DNA of 31,423 bases from Schoenoplectus triqueter (taxonomy: Eukaryota; Streptophyta; Magnoliopsida; Poales; Cyperaceae). This document shows positions 11,110-21,442 of this stretch, piece after piece. The DNA lies in contig CAXKVV010000143.1 in the NCBI GenBank assembly GCA_964058805.1, positions 1-31,423 of the forward strand. The letters are read 5' to 3'. The position numbers and the translations under genes are program-made. The stretch's first letter is position 1. Each line of letters starts with the position of its first letter. Under the pieces are notes generated by a model. That model saw nothing but the letters and a program-made list of their open reading frames with translations, was not told the origin of the DNA and did not search any database.

Positions 11110-11680
11110 ATAAGGGAATAGGGCTGATAATGGGTAGGATTGGATACGGATGAGTGGAGGTATTTTCATACTTACATTTATTAATTTTTTTATTTATATT
11201 CTACTCATATTTATTAAAAAAAAATTATCTAAATCTTATCCTTATGTATTAAAAAATTCAGGTAACAAACGGTAACAGTAGATAACAGATAAAAATATAA
11301 AAAAATCAATGAAAAAATATATGATTTAGATAAATAAATAATATTAATAAAGTACAATAATAATTAACATTTTAGATATAATAAAAATCATATAATTTTT
11401 TCATGTCAATTTTCATAAAAAATATATACTAATTATTATATATATATTTATATAATTTAACTATATATATTTATTAAAAATATAAAATAATTATATTTAT
11501 ATATATTTAACTATATATATTTATATAATTTACCCAATGGATAATAAGTAACGAAACCCTCTTATCTATATCTATATCCGATAAGTTAACGAAAATTTTT
11601 TCTTATCCATATTCATATCTGATGACCTAATGAAAATAAAATATTATCCATATCCGTCTTATCGGGTAAACGACCAAAAG
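11110..11680. mobile_element. Probable nested AT-rich element inside the MULE
   Basis: The left side reads GGGTAGGATTGGATACGGAT. The right side has repeated TATCCATATCCG-type motifs in roughly 45-bp steps (about 11560-11670), ending TTATCGGGTAAAC. The core between them is almost purely A/T. This pattern resembles short hAT-type elements of plants, but I cannot fix exact ends or a target duplication. Confidence 0.4.
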
Positions 11681-11972
11681 AATGCCATTGACAGCAGTAC
11701 AAGGGAATGTCTTCTTTTGTTAATTAAGCAAAGAGTTTTGATTAGCAGCGTCTGCTGCGCGTTGTCCTACATAGATTTTTGTTTTACAATTTTTTTTGCC
11801 TGCTCCACTTTTTGTAGGCGCTGTCATATAGCAGATTTCTTCAATGTAACGTTGTTGTTTTCCGTTTGGTAGAATGGTTCGTTTGCAATTATCATAAAAA
11901 TAAATATAAAATGTCTAAGTTTTACCTTCTATTAAACGTGTTGATCGAAATTTTAATAAAGAGATGACCGTA

Positions 11973-12210
11973 TAAATTTTTATCAGTAATTTTATTGTGT
12001 AAATTTTTACTGGCAATAATATTTTTTGACCGAACTGCCTGTACATAAATTTTTACTAATAAATTAATTGTGCAAATTTTTAGTAGCAATAATATTCCCT
12101 GACCGAACTGTCTGCATGTAACTTTTTACCAAAAATTAATTGGGCAAATTTTTACCAGCAATAATGTTTTCTGACCGAACTGCCCACAACAAATTTTTAC
12201 CATCTCAAAT
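11973..12210 (+). repeat. ~73-bp tandem array inside the MULE
   Basis: Three diverged copies start near 11973, 12046 and 12119, with a partial fourth near 12189. Each holds AATTTTTA(C/T), GCAATAAT and TGACCGAACTG. Spacing is 73, 73 and 70 bp. The array lies about 330 bp inside the right end of the MULE. Confidence 0.85.
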
Positions 12211-12547
12211 TTTTGAATATAACAATTATATAAAATACAATAGACTTATTTTATAAAATCTAAATCATCAATAGCCTTGGGGGCAAAATAAGGGGCGTTA
12301 TATCACTATCCTTATCATAATTGTTTTCAGGGAAGAGAGTGAGGAGGATGGGAAGGGTAAAGGGTTACTTTGGTATTAAGTATATTATATTTTTAATATT
12401 AAAATTATATTTTTATATAATTATAATGGTAAAAAAATTAATTTACTTGAGTTTATAATGGCATTAAACTAATTTTGAAGTTTGTAGTGTTATTTTTCTA
12501 ATTTTTACACTTTGAAGTGATATTTAACTAATTTTCCCTAATAATTA

Positions 12548-13451
12548 AACTCAATTTGCAAAGCATCTGCGTGTTATCTGTAAACATTCCAAACTTATTT
12601 TTCATAATATAGTTTTATTTAATCAATAATGAATGATTTAAATGATTTTAAAGTTTCAGAGTTTAAACTATTTTCAAGTTTTGTACCGGGCTTCAAATAT
12701 AAGCTCAATATTAGCACATAAATATCACTTTTCATAGGAATAACCATATTTATTATCTAATACATCTTACGCTTAAAGCTATAGATGAGAATATATATTC
12801 TCAACATCAATAAAGTCGTATGATACTAACATGGTTTCGTACAAGTTGAAGCTTGATCTACTTGGATTAGATTTTATCGTTTTTACTTTTTATTCACCCA
12901 ATTAGTTTTGAAATATGAATATCCATGAACATGATTTAAAATTAAACAAATGTTGTACCGACTTTTCTTTTTTGTTTTTGGACAAATAAAGTAACAAGCA
13001 TGTAAAATAGGTCTCTCAAAAAAGGCAGTTTAACATTTTATATTACCTGAAGCAATTTATAAATACATTTTACAAGGAGCTATTACTGAAGCAATCACAA
13101 CATCATCAATTATTTCGCACAAAACTTGCAACTGAAATGAAAAGTATGTGTAAGTGTGTTCATGAAAATTGTGTTACGCCTTTCATTGGAAACTATAAAT
13201 ATGATTTACTTATTAAATAAAAAAATGTGTAATAATAATTGAATGTTTAAAATATAAGTATTTATAACAAGATATAGATTATTAATTAACAAGATATTGG
13301 AGGAAAACTAAGTTTTGAGAGCAAAACAAAAAGTCTAATAAAATAAAATAATAATGAAGCAACTATCCTCTAAAAATACGGAAAATGTCATCAAAACATA
13401 CACCTTTGTCAGACTTAGAAAGTTAAAAATAAATTGTCATTATGTTGGATA
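12548..13451. other. AT-rich intergenic DNA, nothing recognised
   Basis: No open frame with protein character and no long repeat seen on either strand. Confidence 0.5.
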
Positions 13452-13800
13452 TAGGGGTGTCAATTATTGATCTGACTCGATCGGAATCTGATCCGATCCG
13501 ACATGATCCGAAAATAAATAGGTCGGATATGGATCTATTTTTTTTTTACTTGAATCGGGTCGAGTCGGGTTCGGGTCGAGTCGACCTGGCCTGATTAATT
13601 ATATTTTTTGAAGTAATTTTATACTAATTAAAGTTTAAATATATATATATATATATATATTAAGTATACACTAATTAAGATTAATTATAAATTAATTAAT
13701 ATTTAATTATTTAAAATAATATAAAATAATTAATAAATATTTAATTATTTTACACTGGTCAGGTCGGGTCAACCCATAACCCGACCCGACTCATTTACTG
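13452..13800 (+). mobile_element. hAT-type MITE with GGGTCGG-rich ends, right end lost or decayed
   Basis: Begins TAGGGGTGTCAATTATTGAT, the end type seen in the complete copies at 24017 and 27338. It has CGGGTCGAGTCGGG-like repeats, an AT core related to those copies (AATTAATAAATA, ACTAATTAAAG), and reverse-oriented ACCCGACCCGAC near 13780. The expected right tip (ACACCCCTA) and an 8-bp target duplication are not found, so it is probably truncated. Confidence 0.65.
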
Positions 13801-14842
13801 TGTTTTTATCCTAATTGATTTTGATTCAGGATTTATTGTAAGCCATTGAGTCCAAAAAAATAGCGAAGCTAACAACTAATTTATCGGTTCAAAATAATTA
13901 TTGTTTTTTTTAAGCTTAGTTAAAATAGTAAAATAATGAAGAAACAAACATTTAAGATAGTTATTGGCCCATTCAAACACAAAATATAATTCGAAATGAT
14001 TGTCTAATCTAAATTAGTATTATCACTCGTCCATTCAAACATAATTTGTGGTTTTAATTTCCTAATTTCTTTTGTATAAAGCTACATAAGAATTTAATTA
14101 GAATTACTTTTCACTCGCATCACAAATAGTTGCATATCAATAAGATCAGCCAAGTATCGACAAAGTATTGAGGTTTGCCTAATTTAATAATTTGTACAGG
14201 TGATAATTAACAAAATTAATATATCATTCCGCTAAAAATATTTTTTAGTGCTTACTGCTAAAGAAATAAAGTTGATTATTTTTTTTCATTGAAGCATGTA
14301 TTATTAAGTTTTAAGTAAGTATAAACATATAATAGTCTTGGAACGTTTTAGACAGTTGCATTAAATTGATAAAGGATCTGTATTGGCCCAAATAAACCCA
14401 GTAGTACCTAAAACTTTATAATATTGTAGTATTATAGACATATAGGTAACACACTAATAACTATTTTTTGAGAAGCCCATCAGAGTTGTGAACTATATGT
14501 GATTGAAATTTAATTTTGTGACATCAACGGCACGAAATTTGTTATTGAAACATGTGGCGGCTCAAATCTTGAGATAAATAAAAGAGCCCTGCAATTAATA
14601 ATCTTGGCCGTTTATGTTATCAAACGGGTATGAATTATGAATTATGATCAATGCTCCCTGCTGATATAAACTCCCTATATTAATTAATTAATTAATACTT
14701 CATTAGGTACGACCTTCGGTTAATATTTAGTTTATTTAAGAGCGGATTCTTCTGCGCCGATGAAGCAAGATTTTGTTGTGTTCCAGGAAAAGATACCCAT
14801 TTTAAAATGGAGATTCTTCTTGATGAAAAAAAAAATCGCTGA
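13801..14842. other. AT-rich intergenic DNA, nothing recognised
   Basis: No supported gene. Short (ATTA)n runs near 14680-14697 and AT-rich sequence only. Confidence 0.5.
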
Positions 14843-14860
14843 ATATATATATATATATAT

Positions 14861-15266
14861 AGAGTGAGGCTATGGTGCTTCGCGAAGCACAAAACCTCCC
14901 GTGCTTCGCGTCCGTATCTCAAATTTGAAAGTTCATACGCTCGATCCAAACCGTTGAACATGATCTTCATATTGAAATATCTTTGGAGATCAAATTATAT
15001 ATTTTTTTGAATTTTTTTACTATTTTTTAAATGAGTATAAAATTTGCTGATCTAACGATTTCTGCACCATCCAAAACTAGCGATTTTGTACCCATCTAAA
15101 AAATAGCAAAAAAATTCAAAAAAATATAAATTTTGATCTCCAAAGATAGTTCAATATGAAGATCATGTTCAACGGTTTGGATCGGGCATATGAACTTTCA
15201 AATTTGAGATACGGACGCGAAGCACGGGAGGTTTTGTGCTTCGCAAAGCACCATAGCCTCACTCTA
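14861..15266. mobile_element. Palindromic (TA)n-inserted element, copy A
   Basis: About 406 bp that fold back on themselves almost completely. The left arm starts AGAGTGAGGCTATGGTGCTT and the right arm is its inverse, ending GCCTCACTCT. Arm differences are few, for example TTCGCGAAG against TTCGCAAAG. The arms continue through CCGTTGAACATGATCTTC to a short asymmetric centre near 15050-15075. A (TA)n tract lies on both sides (about 14843-14860 and 15265-15285). The element is very close in sequence to copy C at 20611. Open frames across it are by-products of the palindrome, with TA runs read as Tyr-Ile repeats. Confidence 0.9.
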
Positions 15267-15417
15267 TATATATATATATATATATTTTTGAGGAAAGCTG
15301 AATATTTATAATTACTCGCATAATTAAAATAACATTGTAAAGCATCCAAACTGCTGTTGCATTGCTTATTCCTGAACCTATCTTGGACCAAAGGCAGGAA
15401 TCAATTAAGAATAAATT

Positions 15418-15851
15418 AATACTCGTTGAATAGGCCCATACTGGTGAAACAAAGAACATTGTTAAATTTGATCATTAGCACGACAAATGCATAGTACAAC
15501 TGTACATAATTATCATATATTCATACTCAAAAGTCAAACATATATTTCTCTATAATTCATATAATCTTTGAAAATTTCATCGAAGCAAACTGCCTTGCCT
15601 AATTAATACACACCTAAACCCAAATGGTATTGAAATAGCTTTTTTGCACCAGGCAATGTTGGAATGGTCTTAATTTGTTTGTACCTTTCAGAATCTTATA
15701 ATAATTTATAATATTTGTCTTCAATAAATATACGCTGGATCATGAATGTATTTATAGATATATACAGTTGGAGACTTGGCTTTATAGTGTTTAATGATCA
15801 AATTTAACCATGTTCTTTATTTCACCAGTTCAGGCCCGTTGAACGAGTATT
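15418..15851. mobile_element. MITE or inverted-repeat element with ~63-bp arms
   Basis: The left arm (15418-15480) and right arm (about 15787-15851) are inverted copies sharing AATACTCGTT, ACTGGTGAAA, AAAGAACAT and TTAAATTTGATCATTA. The spacer is about 300 bp of AT-rich non-coding DNA. No clean target duplication seen. Confidence 0.75.
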
Positions 15852-16713
15852 TTATATCCATTTATGTTAACCTTTATTGCAAACTCTTATCCATTTTTCC
15901 ATAAAGGGAATTGCGGTCTGAATAGTTAATTTATTTATAAAAAAAAAAATCATAACGATGTATTTATTGAATACAATACTGAATGGTCGATTTTTCACCT
16001 CTGTAACAAACACACACATTGATCATGTAGTACCGTCATTTATTTACATTTTACTATTATTCACATATGTCAGAATATTTGTTTTCTTCTTTGAGTACTA
16101 AATTTAGAGATTATATCGCAATTAAATTTCGTAAACGAAGTCTATTGTTCACTCGGTAAATGAGAAATAATTAATTTAATTAGAAGAAAACAAAAGCAGT
16201 ACCGTCCTTCACGTTTTTTCATTTTGAAAATTTTCCGTGGACAATTTTGATTTTTGAATTGTTTTAAATAATATTTCTGGGATAGTTATATAAGCTGCCA
16301 TATATTTTTCTTTATTTTCGTACATAAAAAAGCGTATGAGTTATTATTTTTATTAATTGTGACATACATGCCTGTTGAGATATTGTTCAAACTGAAAATT
16401 AAAATTAAAGCTGTGTGTCAATTATTAAAAGAAATGTGCATCGAGTTTTGTAGATTTGAATTTTGATTTGCCATTTAAAATTGAAACATTAAAATACTGT
16501 TAATAAAAACTATTTAACTTTTTATAGAAGGGTAGACATCTTTTTAAAACACCCATAGTTGATATCCATTTTATTTAATAAAAGAATACCACGTAATAAG
16601 ATTGATTTTTTAATTCGAACAATTTCTTTAAAATATTAATGTAATACATAAAAATTGTGTGTATGTTAGTAATATGTTTTCTTTTTTGTTCTCCAAAAAC
16701 TTAGTCATATATA
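15852..16713. other. AT-rich intergenic DNA, nothing recognised
   Basis: No open frame or long repeat that I can support. Confidence 0.5.
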
Positions 16714-17167
16714 TCTATATTATTATACAAAACATCTAAGAATTGAAGGGTCTATTTTTTGTCATGGTAATTTTTTATTATACCCATTTTATCCCTCAAT
16801 TAGACGGATAATATTTATTTTTGGTTGATCGAACGTATGTGATCCCCTCTTTCTCTCCATTTCTTTCCCTTATATACTATTATTTTCATAATATTATTAT
16901 TTTTATTTAGCAACCTTGTGCATATTTGAGAAGAAATTAATGGTGATAATATATGTTAGAATAATTTACTTTTCTTGCAATAAAAATCATGAATCATTAA
17001 CTCATATTGTGCAAAAATCTCATCCAAGATTAAATATAGTCTTTATTATAGGTTTTCTCTTTAATTTGATGAATTTATAATTTAATATTAAATAAATATA
17101 ATTTTTTTATTTTATAATATTTTAATGTTTAAATAAAAAAATCTGCTGCAACCGGGTATATAGCTAG
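16714..17167 (+). mobile_element. Short Helitron-like element
   Basis: Starts TCTATATTATTATACAAAAC after an A and ends GGGTATATAGCTAG before a T. This fits the Helitron rule of 5' TC, 3' CTRR and insertion between A and T. The 3' end is preceded by GCTGCAACCGGG, which looks like a decayed form of the short GC hairpin usual there. There is no Rep/helicase frame, so it would be non-autonomous. Confidence 0.5.
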
Positions 17168-17358
17168 TCATATTAGAAATGATGACATGAGCTAATTTTG
17201 TTCTAGGCTTATAATATGAGAGGTGTTGCTCTTGTGATTGTGCAGTTTTAACATAAATTTTCTTGTACTCTTTATTTTTAAAAATGTACAGAAGAATTTG
17301 CATTTTACGAATAGACATATCGCAGAAAAAAAAACAGACGTCTTAATTTTAAGCATTA

Positions 17359-18460
17359 TCAAACTGAAGCCTTCCCCAAATTTGAAGATGTTTCCGGGGG
17401 CAGATGCCAATTTTGCACTTTCTGCTCAGTACCAATGACCATATCCTCTGATGAAGTAATTTGAAGCATGTATGGCTCCTCGACTGCAGGGGCAGGGAGA
17501 ATCTCCAAACCAGAGTCCGCATTCAGCTCATGGAATTTGTTGGCCACTGTAGGAGCAAGAGTTTCCATATGCACCCAGCCGCCTTTTGTTCTAGCATCTC
17601 ACTGTAGTCAAAATGAAGTCGTTTGCGAACAACAGCCATGGCAGCCATCTCTTCCGTCGGGAAAATGGTTGGGAACCGGTCTTTGTTGAGCTTGTTCCAC
17701 CTGAATCAGATCAAAGTCATCCTCATCACTGGGAGCAACACCTTCTTCGGGAATAGGAGGAACATCTCTTGTTGTGCAATTTCAATGGCCCTGTGAGCTT
17801 TGGGGACACATTCTTGGTCCTGATTCTCTAAATCAAAATTGTTGCTAATCCCTCCCACTTTAGATTCGAAAACCACTTTGTGTATTTCATCTTCTTCCTT
17901 TGTCTAAGTCAAGAATTTTGATCTGAGGTGGATGAAGGAAGGATATGTCTAGTATTGCTACCTTGACATGCATCCACCTGTTGTCCAACCAGTTGTCATT
18001 ATACCAGTCCACCTCTAGTACATCTCCTATCTCTTCCAGCCACTTCTGAGCATGTTGCTTTGTACTTAATTTCAACGGAAACCCCTTAAATATCACCCAG
18101 TATTATTTAAGAGCTTTCCCTGCACTGGCTCACTCGCTTTGTCTGATGTCTTATCTTGCCCTTTGGATTTGTTTTGGTTATGATCAACGATGCTTTCCTT
18201 GCACTGAAAAAAAAAGAGTGTCCCTGTTTTGTGGCAACAAAAGCAAGTGATGGAGTTTCGACAAGCGTTATAGCAAAGTGATCGGTCTCTCCACACTTGA
18301 AACACCTTTTCGCCTGTTTTCGAGATGATTTCGAATGATCAAGATTCGATTTCATCGTTTCTTGCGCTGGAACGCGAACCATTGGAGACTAAGACTATAT
18401 AGGTGCTTTGAAAACAGGGGTCTCCTTGACAGGACTCCTGACTAGCGGGTCGCAGCTGCA
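17359..18460 (-). pseudogene. Broken zinc-knuckle (CCHC) / DUF4283-like gene
   Basis: On the minus strand a decayed coding stretch runs from about 18460 to a stop at 17359. First comes PVKETPVFKAPI, then two in-frame stops, then MVRVPAQETMKSNLDHSKSS. Next are two CCHC knuckles: CFKCGETDHFA, then after a frameshift CRNSITCFCCHKTG, whose final H/C half needs another frame change. Then follows GFPLKLSTKQHAQKWLEEIG with WLDNRWMHVKVAILDI, matching the DUF4283-like part of plant zinc-knuckle proteins. An acidic linker follows, with PPIPEEGVAPSDEDDFD. The tail is ETLAPTVANKFHELNADSGL. Such proteins occur as LINE ORF1 relatives and as stand-alone gene families. No reverse transcriptase follows here, so the parent is uncertain. 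At least two frameshifts and two stops make it non-functional. Confidence 0.8.
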
Positions 18461-19332
18461 ATCGTTCTTTCTCTTGCTTGCACTTTGTTCATAAGATATT
18501 ACTATTGTAATCTTAACCTAATAAGTTAATTGACTAAAAAGTTTCTATGGACTGGAGGGTTTGGATGCAAAAGTCCATATAAATAAACATATAAGACTAT
18601 GCTATTGTTGAAAGTAATTGAAATTAGCGAGGTACAAAGGGCGACTAGGTTCAACTAATGAAGTACCAACTGGTGGTACTTTTACCCAACCAGTAATTTG
18701 ATCTTAAACTAATCCAGCCATTTGATTTATCTTTCTTTGAAGACGTAGGGACAGGCATCCCACTATAAATCAAGCGTGTTAAACTAAAAAAATAAAATAA
18801 AATAAACCATTGGATAAAAATCCAGATCAACCTGCCTTGGCAGCTGTACATTGTTCAATTATTAAAATCATAAAGGCACAACATGAAGAAAAATAAGGCA
18901 ATGTTGAAAATTTATTCCAGGAGCATTGCAATCGGGGAAGAGAGATCTGGTTGTAGAAAAAAAGAAGGTAGGCATGTGTGGTTGTAGATTTCAAAGATCC
19001 ATACTTCAATTATTATGTTTAAGCCACTTGATGATATTTAAATTGTGAGGTGCCAAGTGATATTTTAGAAAAATAATTTCTTTGGTTTTCTATTTAACGG
19101 GTGTCGTCCGCAATTGTCATTAGTAGTTGCCTCAATGTGTCAGGTGTCCAAAAATTTTACAAATGATATATACTTGACTTGTAATTATGTGATGTGTTTA
19201 CATTTCAAGTTGAATGATTGTAATTCTCATTTTATTTTCAAATGAAGGAAAATAAACTACATAATGCACTTCTCTAACAAAACAAATCTAACACAATTTT
19301 TTTGGTGAGTAAAATTACTTGGCAAATTCTGC
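18461..19332. other. Intergenic DNA, nothing recognised
   Basis: AT-rich sequence without a supported gene. GAAGTACCAACTGGTGGTAC near 18660 contains a short near-palindrome. Confidence 0.45.
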
Positions 19333-19339
19333 TACAGAT

Positions 19340-19651
19340 CAGTGGCGGAGCTTCTTGCTCTCTATTTGGGCTATGGCCCTCCCTTAAATTTTGAAAATAT
19401 ATAATGAGTTATTAGTTTTTAGGTTTATTTTTAGTTTGGGGCCATTGATGGCCCCCCCTCTTCTCAAAAAAATTCACTCCCGTGAAGGCATAAAACCCCT
19501 CTTAATTATATATATTATTTTACAAGCCTCTCAAAAATTCACAAGCGAGACTTTCAACATTATTATATATATTATTTTTATACTATTTTTTTTTCATATA
19601 GTTATCTGTAATTTGATGGCCCCCTCTTGATATCAGCTGGAGCTCCGCTAC
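19340..19651. mobile_element. Short TIR element with GTGGCGGAGC-type ends
   Basis: The left tip reads AGTGGCGGAGCTTC and the right tip AGCTCCGCTACT, inverted with one difference. The tips are bordered by TACAGAT at 19333-19339 and 19652-19658. Inside, GGCCCTCCC and GATGGCCCCC motifs recur in an AT-rich core. About 312 bp, no protein. The 7-8 bp flanking repeat suggests a hAT-type MITE. The open frame across it is not convincing. Confidence 0.7.
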
Positions 19652-19658
19652 TACAGAT

Positions 19659-20167
19659 TGGAATTTATATTAAAGACTAAAAGATTAGATATAAGTTAAC
19701 TACCATATGAACAATTTCAGTTGAGACTTGCCTGAAAAAAATATTCTATCAATTTTGAGAATCATATATACGTACACATTGAAAATATATAAATCCTTAT
19801 ACATGAAATAGAAATTGCATAAAGTACCACATAGGTACGCCCTAGGAAGTGTGCACCAGGGGGAGGTCGTTAACGAGAAAATCTAGTGCCACTGTGCCAG
19901 GTGGTCCCAATTTAAAATTTCATAGACCATATATAGTAGTTGTCCGGTTCAGATTTGTTAGATAACTTCTCTTTAATAAGTTGAAAGAAAAGAAACGAAT
20001 TATGTTAGAAAAGTGGGATTGTGGGAAGAAGGATCTCTCGGGAAAAGCAAATCGGTATCAAATGAGATATCCAGTGGAGAGACTCCCAGGGGAAATTCTT
20101 ACCTAAGACTAAGAGCAATTGTTAATAACTCTATATTAATAATAAAATGAAAGAATCAAAGAGAAGA

Positions 20168-20168
<1 letters not shown>
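19659..20168. other. Intergenic DNA, nothing certain
   Basis: No gene found. A short stretch near 19895 (CCAGGTGGTCCC) is the reverse of a GGGCCACCTGG-like string in the segment at 25230-25412, so part may belong to the same dispersed duplication. Confidence 0.4.
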
Positions 20169-20214
<46 letters not shown>

Positions 20215-20215
<1 letters not shown>

Positions 20216-20590
20216 TGTGATGCTATGGTGCTTCGCGAAGCAAAAAATCTTTTGTGCTTCGCGTCCATATCTCGAATTTAAAAGTTCAAACGGCCGATCC
20301 AAACCGTTGAACATCATCTTCATATTGAAATATCCTTGGAGATCAAATTTTATATTTTTTTTGAATTTTTTTGATATTTTTTAGATGGGTACAAAGTTTG
20401 TTGATCTAAACATTTCTACACCATCCAAAACAAGCGACTTTGTACCCATCTAAAAAATATCAAAAAAATTCAAAAAAATATAAAATTTGATCTCCAAGGA
20501 TATTTCAATATGAAGATGATGTTCAACGGTTTGGATCGGACGCGAAGCACAAAAGATTTTTTATTTCGCGAAGCACCATAGCATTACTCA
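20215..20590. mobile_element. Palindromic (TA)n-inserted element, copy B
   Basis: Follows a (TA)n(GA)n tract at about 20169-20214. The left arm has CTATGGTGCTTCGCGAAGCA and the right arm ends TTCGCGAAGCACCATAGCA. Both arms carry the family core with CCAAACCGTTGAACAT and its inverse. The right arm has lost part of the subterminal sequence near 20540, so the arms are uneven. It is more diverged from copies A and C than those are from each other. Confidence 0.85.
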
Positions 20591-20610
20591 TATATATATA
20601 TATATATATA

Positions 20611-21014
20611 GAGTGAGGCTATGGTGCTTCGCGAAGCACAAAACCTCCCGTGCTTCGCGTCCGTATCTCGAATTTGAAAGTTCATACGCTCGATCCAAAC
20701 CGTTGAACATAATCTTCATATTGAAATATCTTTGGAGATCAAATTTTATATTTTTTTGAATTTTTTTGCTATTTTTTAAATGAGTATAAAATTTGCTGAT
20801 CTAACGATTTCTGCACCATCCAAAACTAGCAATTTTGTACCCATTTAAAAAATAGCAAAAAAATTCAAAAAAATATAAATTTTGATCTCCAAAGATAGTT
20901 CAATATGAAGATCATGTTTAACGGTTTGGATCGGGCGTATGAACTTTCAAATTCGAGATACGGACGCGAAGCACGGGAGGTTTTGTGCTTCGCGAAGCAC
21001 CATAGCCTCACTCT
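20611..21014. mobile_element. Palindromic (TA)n-inserted element, copy C
   Basis: About 404 bp with near-identical arms: GAGTGAGGCTATGGTGCTTC at the left and its inverse, ending GCCTCACTC, at the right. GTGCTTCGCGAAGCAC is intact near both ends. It is bordered by TA tracts at about 20590-20610 and 21014-21027 and is almost identical to copy A, 5.7 kb away. Confidence 0.9.
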
Positions 21015-21027
21015 ATATATATATATA

Positions 21028-21398
21028 GCATCAAATTTCTTGTGCTTCACGTCCGTATCTTGAATTTAAAAATTCAAATGGCCGATCCAAACCATTGAAC
21101 ATAATCTTCATAATGAAATATCTTTTGAGATCAAATTTTATATTTTTTTGAATTTTTTTTCTATTTTTTAGATGGATACAAAGTTTATTGATCTAACGAT
21201 TTCTGTACCATCCAAAACTAGTGATTTTGTACCCATCTAAAAAATAGTAAAAAAATTAAAAAAAATATAAAATTTGATCTCAAAAGATATCTCAATATGA
21301 AAATCATGTTCAACGGTTTGGATCAGCCATTTAAGTTTTTAAATTCGAGATACGAACGTGAAGCACAATAGATTTGGTGCTCCATTGAGCACCCTAGC

Positions 21399-21399
<1 letters not shown>
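21028..21399. mobile_element. Palindromic (TA)n-inserted element, copy D
   Basis: The family core is present in both arms (GATCCAAACCATTGAACATA at the left, GTTCAACGGTTTGGATC at the right). The left end has lost the GTGCTTCGCGAAGCAC block, starting instead at GCATCAAATTTCTTGTGCTT. The right end keeps GGTGCTCCATTGAGCACC, a decayed version of it. Followed by (TA)n(GA)n at about 21399-21440. Confidence 0.8.

Positions 21400-21440
<41 letters not shown>

Positions 21441-21442
<2 letters not shown>

Larger units (their letters stand above)
10636..12538. mobile_element. Non-autonomous Mutator-like element (Pack-MULE-like), 1.9 kb
   Basis: Terminal inverted repeats of about 175-190 bp: left about 10636-10815, right about 12345-12538. 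Both read from the tip as GGGA(G/A)AATTAGTTAAATA and share an inner AATTTTAATATTAAAAATAT block. The element is flanked by a perfect 9-bp direct repeat, TAATAATTA, at 10627-10635 and 12539-12547, the hallmark of MULE insertion. No transposase frame is present. The interior holds a GC-rich patch with coding character, an AT-rich nested segment, and a ~73-bp tandem array, listed separately. Confidence 0.9.

Noticed and set aside
11630..11872. 80-codon plus-strand frame inside the MULE (Cys/Phe-rich)
   Set aside because: AT-biased composition and no recognisable similarity. Could be captured sequence, but there is no support to call it coding.
14692..15459. Minus-strand open frames with Tyr-Ile repeats across the palindromic element
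   Set aside because: They arise from the TA tracts and the palindrome itself. The same peptides recur in both arms and in copy C, and have no protein character.
20865..21050. Open frame in copy C similar to that at 15116-15391
   Set aside because: The similarity is due to the shared mobile element, not to a gene family.
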